A stretch of DNA of 64,000 bases from Hyphomicrobiales bacterium. Lineage in GTDB: Bacteria > Pseudomonadota > Alphaproteobacteria > Rhizobiales > JAJFHB01. Each line of letters opens with the position of its first letter. Position 1 is the first letter of the stretch. Position numbers and translations under genes: made by a program. Below are positions 53,694 through 62,562 of this stretch, piece by piece. Where the stretch lies: positions 56,115 to 120,114 of the forward strand of contig JAJFHE010000035.1 in the NCBI GenBank assembly GCA_021775755.1, given 5' to 3'. The notes below the pieces were generated by a model, which saw only the letters and a list, made by a program, of their open reading frames with translations, ran no database searches and was not told the origin of the DNA.

Positions 53694-55256
53694 TTACATC
53701 TCCGGCGTAATCACGACACGCAGTTCGAGCCGGATGTCCTGAAGTCCATCGACTGCGCCTTGGCCACCTTGAACGGCCAGCGTCCATTCGCCGAGCGGAT
53801 TTACATTCATCAGGCCAAGCCCTCCTGCCTCATCGGGGAAGACGTCGGGATGGTGATGCGTAACCGCACCGAGAAAAACCTCCGGTATGGAGATGCTCGG
53901 CGCTGGTGTCGCGCCAAGCGCTTCCATCGTCGTAATGGGGCGCAAGGGGATTTTCTGGTCCGGCATCGTCAGAATCATCTGCCAGACGTCCCGCTGTGCG
54001 TTGGTGGACGTCACGGAGACGGCGACGGATTGCAGCTTTACGATCCTGGCGGTCGGGAACAGTCTGGGGACGATTGTGAATATGAATCGTCGGTTCTTGA
54101 TGTCGGCATCCCACCCCGCCCCTCCGCGCAGCATTTGACCGGCAACGAGATCCTTTACGGAGAGCCTCAGGGTTATCTCCTGATCGCTGCGCGCCATAAT
54201 TGAAAGCTCTTCGGTCAGCCCGCGGGTTGTTGAGTAGAGGTGGCTGAGTTGATCGCCGACGACACCGGCAAAGGAGGGTGCCCGCTCGTCGACGAGCGGG
54301 TTTTTGCCGAAGATGTGCAGTATGCCAGCTCTAGCGCAATAGACGCGCTCCGATGCCGATTGAACCTCCAGCTGAAGTCGTTGCTGTAAAGTGCTGACCT
54401 GCTCGGCTGTATTCTCCGCGTTGCCGGCTTGACCGCGCCGTTCGAGACGTTCGGCCTCCTGCTCTTGAAGAAAATCGCGACGGCTCGCGCGATTGACATG
54501 CGAAACTTCCAGCAGCGCTATCTGCCTCCTGGCGCTGGCGGCGGAGGCGGTGTGGCGGATGATGTCCTGGCGGAGCGTCTCAAGGTCTCGCTTCAAGCGG
54601 AAGATTTCAGCGTCAAGCAGGAGAGTTTCGCGTTTCCTGCCCGCTTCCGTGAGCTGATCGCTGTGCAGGGTTGCACCAAGACCGGCAAGGCCTCCAGCGG
54701 TTTCGATCCGCTCGACCCTGGGTGTGGGTTGCGGTTCCGCGCCCGCTGCGCCGTCGTTCGCCGGCGCAGGATCCGCCATGCCGTCGTCAGGCGGTGCTGG
54801 AAACCGATACTCGCCATCCTGTGCGGGCTTCCACTTGGTCTCAATCAATCCGGACAGTTCGCGCAGATAGACCTCTTGAGTTGTCATCAGGCGTTTCAGG
54901 ATATTCTCAGACACCTTGAGGTCCTGCTTTGCCTGCTCGAAGTCAATGCCGTCGCGGCCAACCTCGACCTCCTTCTCGATGAGTTGAATGTTGTGCTTGA
55001 ATTCCTGTGACATCGCATCGGCCGAAGTCGTCTCGCGCATCAGCCGGTCGTGTTCTGCTCGGATCGAGAATGCACGCTCCAGCATTTGCGTCGCTTCGGC
55101 AAGCAGCACTTCGTAGTGCAGGATATTGAACCGGTAGTTGGAGCCGGGGCGTTCCGACAGAACCGCCCGCAGTTCCGGCGTCAGGTGTAGAGAGGCCAGA
55201 TCGCGCGCTTCGGCGTCGATGGACTGAAATAAAGTGTTTATGTCAGTTGTTTGCAT
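53694..55256 (-). CDS. Uncharacterised protein B, coiled-coil plus C-terminal beta-rich domain (unknown operon)
   Basis: A 520-residue protein. The N-terminal third is helical with long charged heptads (residues 60-160, and again 220-310, rich in Glu, Arg, Leu and Ala). A Pro/Ala-rich linker separates them. The C-terminal third looks beta-rich and has a segment RRFIFTIVPRLFPTARIVKL followed by QSVAVSVTST, and near the end GGLGLMNVNPLGEWTLAVQ. The coiled-coil plus beta-sandwich layout recalls the C-terminal region of Tc-toxin A subunits, but the match is too weak to name it so. First gene of the pair with protein A. No signal peptide. Confidence 0.7.
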   Translation of the reverse strand: MQTTDINTLFQSIDAEARDLASLHLTPELRAVLSERPGSNYRFNILHYEVLLAEATQMLERAFSIRAEHDRLMRETTSADAMSQEFKHNIQLIEKEVEVGRDGIDFEQAKQDLKVSENILKRLMTTQEVYLRELSGLIETKWKPAQDGEYRFPAPPDDGMADPAPANDGAAGAEPQPTPRVERIETAGGLAGLGATLHSDQLTEAGRKRETLLLDAEIFRLKRDLETLRQDIIRHTASAASARRQIALLEVSHVNRASRRDFLQEQEAERLERRGQAGNAENTAEQVSTLQQRLQLEVQSASERVYCARAGILHIFGKNPLVDERAPSFAGVVGDQLSHLYSTTRGLTEELSIMARSDQEITLRLSVKDLVAGQMLRGGAGWDADIKNRRFIFTIVPRLFPTARIVKLQSVAVSVTSTNAQRDVWQMILTMPDQKIPLRPITTMEALGATPAPSISIPEVFLGAVTHHHPDVFPDEAGGLGLMNVNPLGEWTLAVQGGQGAVDGLQDIRLELRVVITPEM

Positions 55257-55365
55257 TGACGTCCCCCGAGATCTTGCTTCGTGAAAACACGAAACTGCGC
55301 CCGAGCGGAAGCTCGCAGAAATCACAACCGATCAATTTCCACAATTCAGGATAGCGGCGGAACGT

Positions 55366-56028
55366 TTAGAGGTGCTTGGCGAGAAACTCCAGCGTGCGCT
55401 GCCATGAGAGTTCCGTGGCTTCCGCGTCATAAGCCTCGGACTCCTCGTTGAAGAAGGCGTGATCGCCAACATAGCGGTGCATTTCGCTCGGCGCGCTGGC
55501 GTTTGCAAGCGAGGCCTCCAGTGCGTCGGCGGCTTCTGGAGTGCACCAGTCGTCGCGCGTGGCGAAATGGCCCTGGAACGGCGCCTGCATACCAGCGGGG
55601 TCAACCTGTTCCGCCGGTGGGATGCCGTAGTAACATACGCCCGCATCGCAGCCGGGGAGTTTGACGCCGGCGATTACGGTCAGCGCCCCGCCCATGCAGA
55701 AGCCCATGACGGCAACTTTTTGCAGGCCAAGCCCTCGCAGGTGGGCGATGGCGCCGGCGACATCCGTTTCCGTGGCCCCGACCCAGTCGAGGCCAGTCAT
55801 CATGTGGTTTGCTTCGTCCGGATCCTGGGTCACGCGGCCCGAATAAAGGTCAGGTGCCAGCGCGGTGTAGCCGGCGGCGGCGAAACGGTCCGCCACGCCC
55901 TTGATCTGATCGTTGAGGCCCCACCACTCCTGCAGTACGACGATGCCGAAGCTCGGGTCGTCGGCACTTGCAAGGTAACCGTTTGTGGCGGCGCCTTCGG
56001 CGTTTTCGAAACTGATCAGATCGCCCAT
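55366..56028 (-). CDS. Dienelactone hydrolase family protein
   Basis: A 220-residue alpha/beta hydrolase of the dienelactone hydrolase family. The nucleophile is Cys in VMGFCMGGAL; Asp is in FATRDDWCTPE, and His in GDHAFFNEES. The N-terminal segment VVLQEWWGLND is typical. It could open a lactone in aromatic degradation or hydrolyse another carboxyl ester. It starts at the ATG at 56028, about 15 bases after the TIGR01620 gene, so it may be transcribed with the ycjX operon. Confidence 0.9.
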   Translation of the reverse strand: MGDLISFENAEGAATNGYLASADDPSFGIVVLQEWWGLNDQIKGVADRFAAAGYTALAPDLYSGRVTQDPDEANHMMTGLDWVGATETDVAGAIAHLRGLGLQKVAVMGFCMGGALTVIAGVKLPGCDAGVCYYGIPPAEQVDPAGMQAPFQGHFATRDDWCTPEAADALEASLANASAPSEMHRYVGDHAFFNEESEAYDAEATELSWQRTLEFLAKHL

Positions 56029-56043
56029 AATTCTTTTCCTCCC

Positions 56044-57108
56044 TCAGGATTTCTCATTCGGCGGTTCTTCTTCTTCTGACTTGCCGCCCGACAGAACGCC
56101 GCCGAGTACCGACTGCAGGGTTGGCCGCGCCAGGACATGAAACCCCAAAGGCCGGCAAAGGTCGAGGGCGGCGATGCCGATGCGTGCCGTCATGATGCCG
56201 TTGACGGCACCCTCGCCGATCTTGGCCGACAGCCGGCCGGCAAGGCCGCGGCCGAGAATGTGCTGAATGAGGTTATCGCCGATGGCGAGGCCGCCGGAGA
56301 CGGCGAGATGGGTAATCACCATGCGCGCCAGTTTGATCGTGCCGATGGTGGCGGGCCGTGAGCTGTAGAGCGTTGCGAGCTGGCGAATCATGGCGAGGTT
56401 CTGGGCCGCGACCACCAGCATGTCGAGGACCGGCGCCGGGTTGACCGCTGTGACGATGGAGACGCGCTTTCCCGCGCGCGCGATGATGCTTCCCGCGGCA
56501 CGGTCGAGATCGCCCATCAGGACCTTTTCCGCAAGCGCCAGCCGGTCGGTTGCGTCCATGACCTCGCCGTCCTGTTCGCGCAGCCGGTCGAGGGGCCACT
56601 TCATGTCCGGGCGGTTCGAATAAATCGCCTTCAATTCGCCCATGACGGACTTTGCATCGCGCGCGTCGTTGTGGCGGTGCGCACGCTCGGCGGCGATGCG
56701 GATGCGCTCAAGCTTGCGCAGCCGCGACAGCGCCAGCAGTTCGCGCAATACGATGGCGAGACAGGCGAGCAGGGCCGCGGCGAGGAGTGCGAGCCCCGCG
56801 TGACCGAGCCAGGGATGGCGTGCATAAAACCCTTCGACGAGTTCGGTAACGGCCAGCCCGGCAGCGAGCGAGATGAGGCCCGTCGCGGCGGCGCCGAAAA
56901 GCGCGCCCCATCTCCAGCGTGAGGATGCAGGCGCGGCGGTCTCGCTGCCGCTGCCGGCAGGCGCCGGTTGCAATGCTTGCGTTGTGCCGGTGGCGTCACC
57001 GGCGACAACCAATTCGGGCTGCGCTTCCGGCGCTGCTGCCGGTTCGGCGATCTCCACGCCTTTGTCGCCCGGTTTAAAGGCAGCCGGTTTGCGTTGCCGC
57101 GTTGTCAT
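56044..57108 (-). CDS. TIGR01620/DUF697 membrane protein (YcjF-like)
   Basis: A 354-residue protein. A Pro/Ala-rich soluble N-terminus of about 70 residues is followed by two hydrophobic helices (about residues 75-120) and a long helical cytoplasmic part with the DUF697 core (segments AVNPAPVLDMLVVAAQNLAM and AIGDNLIQHILGRGLAGRL). In E. coli, YcjF is encoded next to the YcjX GTPase in the phage-shock/envelope-stress context; here the same pair is conserved. The ATG overlaps the stop of ycjX by four bases (ATGA), so it is translated right after it. Confidence 0.9.
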   Translation of the reverse strand: MTTRQRKPAAFKPGDKGVEIAEPAAAPEAQPELVVAGDATGTTQALQPAPAGSGSETAAPASSRWRWGALFGAAATGLISLAAGLAVTELVEGFYARHPWLGHAGLALLAAALLACLAIVLRELLALSRLRKLERIRIAAERAHRHNDARDAKSVMGELKAIYSNRPDMKWPLDRLREQDGEVMDATDRLALAEKVLMGDLDRAAGSIIARAGKRVSIVTAVNPAPVLDMLVVAAQNLAMIRQLATLYSSRPATIGTIKLARMVITHLAVSGGLAIGDNLIQHILGRGLAGRLSAKIGEGAVNGIMTARIGIAALDLCRPLGFHVLARPTLQSVLGGVLSGGKSEEEEPPNEKS

Positions 57109-58568
57109 GCGAGCCGGTCTCCGAGCAGAAAGTTGAGTGTTGCGTCGAGCCTGATGTGGGGCAGGGGTTTTGGCGGTGCCGGCACCGCGGTCGGCACCGG
57201 CTGCGGCGGGCGCAGGCGCAAGAACCGGAAGCTCGACTTGGCCGGGCTTTCGGCATCTTCCAGCACCTTGTCCGGCTCGTCCGGCAGATCGCCTGGAAAC
57301 AGAACCGCCTCTTCTTCGCCGTCATAGATCTTGCGGCCCATGAACTGACCGGCCTCGGGCACGCCGACGATACAGGGAAGATCTTCGCGGCCGCGGCGCA
57401 CGGTGGCCTCGCGGGTGGCGCGTATGGCTGCGAGGGCGACGACGTCGACATCCGAACCCTTGAACTCGGCGCGCTCGATGGCGTCGCGCACCAGCCGTGC
57501 CGTTATCGCTTCAAGCGCGTCATGGCTCGTCTGGTGCAGGAGATCCGCCTTGGTTGCGGCAAAGACGATGCGGTCGATGCGCTTGCCGAGGATCGAGGAA
57601 AGCCAGGAATTGCCGCCCGGCCGGAAGCTGTGCAGAATCTCCGTCAGCGCCGCGCGCAGGTCTTCAACGCTTTCAGAGCCGGCATTGAGCGTCGAGAGCA
57701 CATCGACGAGAACGATCTGCCGGTCGAGCCGGGCGAAGTGGTTGCGGTAAAACGGCTGCACCACATGGCGCCTGTAAGCTTCATAGCGCGACGCCATCAT
57801 CGCCTGGAGCGAGGCTTTCGGCGCACTCACGCCGGGCTCCATGATGAGTGGCGAGAATGTCAGAAGCGGTGAGCCTTCCAGATCGCCGGGCATGAGGAAA
57901 CGCCCGGGCGGCAGGACACTCAAGGCCCGGTCGCTCTCGCGGCAGGCCGAAAGGTAGTTCGTGAACTGCTCGGCGAGCGCGCGCACGGCGATCTCATTGC
58001 TTATGTCATGCGGATCGATGCGCCGCAGCCGCTTAAGCCACGTCGCTGAAAGTTCCGCGCGCACCGGCCGCCGCGCCGCTTCGATGATATCGGCGGACCA
58101 TTCTTCGTATGTCTTCTCCAGCATCGGCAGGTCGAGAAGCCATTCGCCGGGATAGTCAACGATATCGATATTGAGGACGCCGCGCTTCAGGCGCTGGCCG
58201 AAAAATCCGGTCGGCTCGAACTCCAGCGTAACCCTGAGCTGCGAAATACGCCGCGTGCTTTCAGGCCAGGCGCGGTCATCGCCGGTGAGGCTTGCGAGGT
58301 GGCGCTCGTAGTCGAAACGCGGCAGTTCATAATCCGGCTGCGGTTGCAAGTAGGCGCGCACCAGGCGACCCTCTGCGGCAACATCGAACAGCGGCAGGCG
58401 GCCGCCGTGCAGCAGGTTGTGGACAAGCGCGGTGATAAACACCGTCTTGCCCGAGCGCGACAGCCCGGTGACGCCGAGCCGCAGCGTCGGCGTCCACAGA
58501 TCGCGCGCATAATCGCCAACACTCGCGGCGGCTATGCGGGTTTCTTCGGCAATATCTGATATGCGCAA
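57105..58568 (-). CDS. ycjX: YcjX-family P-loop GTP-binding protein
   Basis: A 487-residue YcjX (DUF463) protein. The P-loop is GLSRSGKTVFITA near residue 40, and the motif NIDIVDYPGEWLLDLP serves as switch/Walker B. The family has a dynamin-like or Rab-like domain with a long helical insertion and is tied to envelope stress in enterics. The start codon appears to be TTG at 58568, with GAGGAG about 11 bases upstream; no ATG or GTG fits better. First gene of the ycjX-TIGR01620 pair. It is separated by about 200 bp from the caspase-WD40 gene on the same strand. Confidence 0.88.
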   Translation of the reverse strand: MRISDIAEETRIAAASVGDYARDLWTPTLRLGVTGLSRSGKTVFITALVHNLLHGGRLPLFDVAAEGRLVRAYLQPQPDYELPRFDYERHLASLTGDDRAWPESTRRISQLRVTLEFEPTGFFGQRLKRGVLNIDIVDYPGEWLLDLPMLEKTYEEWSADIIEAARRPVRAELSATWLKRLRRIDPHDISNEIAVRALAEQFTNYLSACRESDRALSVLPPGRFLMPGDLEGSPLLTFSPLIMEPGVSAPKASLQAMMASRYEAYRRHVVQPFYRNHFARLDRQIVLVDVLSTLNAGSESVEDLRAALTEILHSFRPGGNSWLSSILGKRIDRIVFAATKADLLHQTSHDALEAITARLVRDAIERAEFKGSDVDVVALAAIRATREATVRRGREDLPCIVGVPEAGQFMGRKIYDGEEEAVLFPGDLPDEPDKVLEDAESPAKSSFRFLRLRPPQPVPTAVPAPPKPLPHIRLDATLNFLLGDRLA

Positions 58569-58766
58569 GGTGACGGGTTCTCCTCACCGGAAGGTAGGCG
58601 TCCGGCTGCCCTGCTGCAACCCTCGGCGGGGTGTGGAACTCTTTAAATTGACCATCGCAAGATCAAGCTGGAATGCTTGGATTGTTGTGGCTTTCCAACG
58701 TTCTTGTGCCCGGCGAGACGCAATCAGAGTGCGTGAATCGGCAACAACGAAAAGCCGCCCGAAATT

Positions 58767-61700
58767 CTACTGCAGATGCGCGAGGGCAGAATTTTGAATG
58801 TACCCTAGCACCGCGCCATCGCGTGCGACGAGCGCCCAGTTGTCACTCATTTCCACCACTGCAACCTGCGAACCGGGTGACAGAACAGCCACCGACTGCG
58901 CTCCTGTGTCTGCATCTGCAAAAACTTTTGCGTCTGCAATCACTACGTGGGTTGGACTGGCGGGGATGCTTAGACTTCCGCCGGTTTCGGTCGGCAGCGC
59001 TGTATAGCGTACGCCAACGGGAAAATTGTTGCCGACGATGCGCATTTGCGGGACTTGCCGGTACCCGAATGCTTCGTTGGAGATGTCCGGCACCCGCTCG
59101 TCGACGTGGGTGGCAAGCTCCGTCACTTCTATTCTGTCATTGCCGTTGAGATCGCCGAGCCCGATGGCTTCAAGCAATGCATAGGTGAACACGCCGTGAC
59201 CGCGATAACCTTCAAGCGCGGGTGCATCGTCGGTTGACGCAACAAGAATGGTTCGTCCCACTGCACGGCTCAGCTTGTCAATGGCGGTGACGAGGGCAAT
59301 TCCCCGCTGGATTTGGTCGCCGGTCAAAGAGCCGCTCTCGCAAGTGTCGTACATAAGAAGCGACTTTCGAGCGGATACCGATGCGAACCATGCCTGCCAC
59401 TGGTTCTGGCTGATGCCGTCTGTAACAATCGATTGGGCGTCGCGGTAACGGAAATCCTGGGGCAGAAAATAGTAGCGCCCGTCCACCGTCTTGCCGTGGC
59501 CTGCGATGAAAAACAGGAAAACGTCGCTGGGTTTCACCTGATTGGCCAACTTTGCGAAAGCCGCATTGAGATTGTCGAGGGTGACATCCTCGTTCAACAG
59601 CTCATGCACATGCGTTTTCGCATAAAGTCCGGGAGCTGCTTCCGCAAACGCCGACGCCAGCGTTTGCGCGTCCGGCACCGCATAGTTCAGACGCAGACGC
59701 CCGTCCCAGTAATCATTCACGCCAATGGTGAGGATATGCAGTTCCGGTGGCGTTAGGCCGGAGACGCCGTCCCAACGAACAGTTACGGAGACTGGTTCGG
59801 AGGAAATCAGGTTGGCGGCGTTGTAGGTTGCAACCTCAATAATGTTGTCACCGGCTTCCAGTACAATTGTGCGGCTCAGCTTCAATAGCTGCTGTTGGAG
59901 CGGTTGATTTGTTTCAATGCGCGCAAGTCCCCGCTCCGTCTCAAGGCCCACAGTGACGCCGTTAATGCGCCACTCTGTTCGCCCTATGCCGCCGCCGCGC
60001 CCGGTTATCAGCACTTCAATTTCAACTTCATCCGTTTCGGCCTTGCGCAGCGGCTCCGGTGCAATGATCTCCAGACGTGGTGCGTTACCAGTGTCGATCA
60101 ATGCGTCGAGATTGAGATGCTTGGCGGCTTCGGCCACCCGCCCTTCCGGGTCACCGGCCAGCGCCTCACGCACGAGATCGGGCCGGTAGAGCGCCTGGTA
60201 GAACTGGTCGATACCAAAGAAATCCAACCCGCGAACCACTGCAAGTGACGCAGTATCGGTATCATCCGAATGGAAGAAGCCTTGTGGTGTAAGGGTCAAG
60301 TTGCCATGGTCGCGTGTTCCTATCATGGACGCCAATAGACTGCCGCTGCGTGTATTCCAAACACGCACCACATTGTCTGCGCCGCCCGACACGATGGACT
60401 CACCATCGGGTGAGTAGGCGACTGATGAAACTGCGCCAATGTGACCATGAAAGGTGCGCAGAGGTTCTCCCGTGGCGACGTCCCACAGCCTTACCGCGCT
60501 GTCATGGCCACCCGAAACTACTGTTGTGCCATCGGGCGAAAATGCGACTGAGTATATCCGGATGCCATTCCCTTCGAGAGTGCGCAAATGTGTCCCCGAA
60601 GCGGCATCCCAAAGCATAACGCTTCCGTCGCCGCCAGCTGAAGCCACTGTGGTGCCATCGGGTGAAAAGGCAACAGAGAAAACCCAATCGTTGTGTCCGT
60701 CAATAGTGTGCAGGGGCGCCCCGTTCTTGACGTTCCAGAGTCTAACGGTACCATCCCAACTGCCCGAAACGAGTGTTGCGCCATCCGGTGAAAAGTCGAC
60801 AGAATCAACTTTTTGTAAAACTCCGTCGCCACGCCCTCGCAAAGTGCGCAATAGCACCCCCGAAGCGGCATCCCAAAACTGCAAAACATTGTCTGCGCTG
60901 CCCGATACTATTGTTGTGCCATCGGGGGAGAAGTCGACAGAGGAAACTGGTTTGCCTCCCCGTTCGAGTGTCTGCAAGAGTCTTCCCGAAGCAACATCCC
61001 AAAGCCTTAAGCTGTTGTCCACGCTGGCGGAAGCGATCGTTGCGCCATCTGGAGAATAGGCGAGAGACCAAACTCTGTCGCGGTGTCCTTCCAGCGTCCG
61101 CAAGAGCGTTCCCGATGCAATGTCCCAGAGTTTCACCATGTTTTCTGAGTTGCCGGTAGCGAAGGCTCTTCCATCCGGTGAAAAGGCGACTGCGCTTACG
61201 GTAGTGCGGTATCCGCCCATAGTCCGCATAAGACTCCCGGATCTGGCGTCCCAGATTCTCACCATACGACCGCTGCCGGAAACCACAGTTTCTCCATTCG
61301 GCGAAAAGTTGACCGACTTGACATAGGACCCGTGTCCAACGGCCGTGCGCACCAGGTTTCCCGATTTGGCGTCCCAGAATCGCATTGCATTGTCAGCGTT
61401 GCCCGAAACTATAGTTGCGCCATCGGGCGAAATGCCGACAGAAAGAACGGCGCCGCCATATCCTTCCAGGGCTCGCCGGAGTCTCCCGTGTTTGACGCCC
61501 CAGATCTTTATCGTACCGTCGATACTCCCTGAAACCAGGGCCTTGCCATCGGGTGAAAATGTGATGGAACTTACAGAAGCGCTATGCCCTTCGAGGGTGT
61601 GTAGGTGTTTGCCAGTTGTAGCGTTCCAGAGCCTGATGCTGTTCGAGCCACCTGATGCGATGGTCGTGCCATCGGGCGAAAAGGCGACCGACCAAACCGC

Positions 61701-62444
61701 ACCGTCGTGCCCTTCGATGGTGCGTAGAAGCTTGCCTGATATGACGTCCCAGAGTTCAACGGCTTTGTCGGAACTACCGGAAACAACAATCGCGCTATCG
61801 GGAGAGAATGCAACTGAATTTACCTGGTCGCTGTGTCCTCTTAGTATGTGCAAGAGCCTGCCTGTGCTTACGTCCCATAGCCGAACAGTATTGCCGCCGC
61901 CGGAAGCAACGGTTGCGCCGTTGAATGAGAATGCGGCGGAACTAACAGCGGCACCGTGTCCTTCGAGGATCCGCAAAAGCGTCCCCGAACTTGCATCCCA
62001 CAGCTGTACGGTGCTGTCGTGGCTGGCCGAAACAACGATTGCGCCATTGGGTGAATAAGCGACAGAGTTGATGTCATTGCCGTGCCCAATTTGCGGTACG
62101 ACACGCGCAGGTTCCACGGCACGTGCAACTCTGTTCCCTTCGTTGGAGATAGCACTTTCACCATCACCGGTTCGTCTCAGCAGATCGAGTAAAGCCGACT
62201 CGTCGCGACCCTCCGGCGTGAAAACAAGCGTCACATCAAGCTCTTTGCCCTGAAGGAACTGGATTGTTGCGTGCTCCGTGCGCGCACCCCATTGTCCATC
62301 CACCGGACCAGGGTCGTAGCCAAACGAAGTGAGCATTTCCTGGATTTCGCGGACATCGGCCGGTCCAGCGGATGCGTCTCGGTCCAACGCGGATGTCGTC
62401 GTAACAATGACGACGCAGAAAATGCACAACGCCCATTTCAGCAT
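58767..62444 (-). CDS. Exported peptidoglycan-binding/14-WD40/caspase/SH3 protein
   Basis: A 1225-residue protein. In order: a signal peptide (residues 1-24), a peptidoglycan-binding-like domain (about 30-75, EIQEMLTSFGYDPGPVDGQW), 14 WD40 repeats (about 113-715, enough for two seven-bladed propellers), and a beta-rich linker domain (about 720-890). Then comes a peptidase C14 caspase fold (about 895-1140) with His983 in IAGHGKT and Cys1035 in YDTCESGS, and finally an SH3-like domain (about 1165-1225). Both catalytic residues of the dyad are present, so it should be active. The WD40 units are very alike, suggesting recent amplification. The signal peptide and wall-binding ends predict a periplasmic site, unlike cytosolic caspase-WD40 proteins. 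Confidence 0.88.
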   Translation of the reverse strand: MLKWALCIFCVVIVTTTSALDRDASAGPADVREIQEMLTSFGYDPGPVDGQWGARTEHATIQFLQGKELDVTLVFTPEGRDESALLDLLRRTGDGESAISNEGNRVARAVEPARVVPQIGHGNDINSVAYSPNGAIVVSASHDSTVQLWDASSGTLLRILEGHGAAVSSAAFSFNGATVASGGGNTVRLWDVSTGRLLHILRGHSDQVNSVAFSPDSAIVVSGSSDKAVELWDVISGKLLRTIEGHDGAVWSVAFSPDGTTIASGGSNSIRLWNATTGKHLHTLEGHSASVSSITFSPDGKALVSGSIDGTIKIWGVKHGRLRRALEGYGGAVLSVGISPDGATIVSGNADNAMRFWDAKSGNLVRTAVGHGSYVKSVNFSPNGETVVSGSGRMVRIWDARSGSLMRTMGGYRTTVSAVAFSPDGRAFATGNSENMVKLWDIASGTLLRTLEGHRDRVWSLAYSPDGATIASASVDNSLRLWDVASGRLLQTLERGGKPVSSVDFSPDGTTIVSGSADNVLQFWDAASGVLLRTLRGRGDGVLQKVDSVDFSPDGATLVSGSWDGTVRLWNVKNGAPLHTIDGHNDWVFSVAFSPDGTTVASAGGDGSVMLWDAASGTHLRTLEGNGIRIYSVAFSPDGTTVVSGGHDSAVRLWDVATGEPLRTFHGHIGAVSSVAYSPDGESIVSGGADNVVRVWNTRSGSLLASMIGTRDHGNLTLTPQGFFHSDDTDTASLAVVRGLDFFGIDQFYQALYRPDLVREALAGDPEGRVAEAAKHLNLDALIDTGNAPRLEIIAPEPLRKAETDEVEIEVLITGRGGGIGRTEWRINGVTVGLETERGLARIETNQPLQQQLLKLSRTIVLEAGDNIIEVATYNAANLISSEPVSVTVRWDGVSGLTPPELHILTIGVNDYWDGRLRLNYAVPDAQTLASAFAEAAPGLYAKTHVHELLNEDVTLDNLNAAFAKLANQVKPSDVFLFFIAGHGKTVDGRYYFLPQDFRYRDAQSIVTDGISQNQWQAWFASVSARKSLLMYDTCESGSLTGDQIQRGIALVTAIDKLSRAVGRTILVASTDDAPALEGYRGHGVFTYALLEAIGLGDLNGNDRIEVTELATHVDERVPDISNEAFGYRQVPQMRIVGNNFPVGVRYTALPTETGGSLSIPASPTHVVIADAKVFADADTGAQSVAVLSPGSQVAVVEMSDNWALVARDGAVLGYIQNSALAHLQ

Positions 62445-62562
62445 GGCTTGGTCTCCACGCCTTGGAAAACGTTTCGGAGTGCCGACGAACGCTCACACAC
62501 GGCTTCGTCGGGCACGGGTGGAAAACCGCAGGGGCCGGCCGACGGTGTGCGCGCGCTCTTGT

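Noticed and set aside
53694..55256. Tc toxin A-subunit homologue
   Set aside because: Only the coiled-coil plus beta-sandwich layout and one short stretch recall it; too weak to call.
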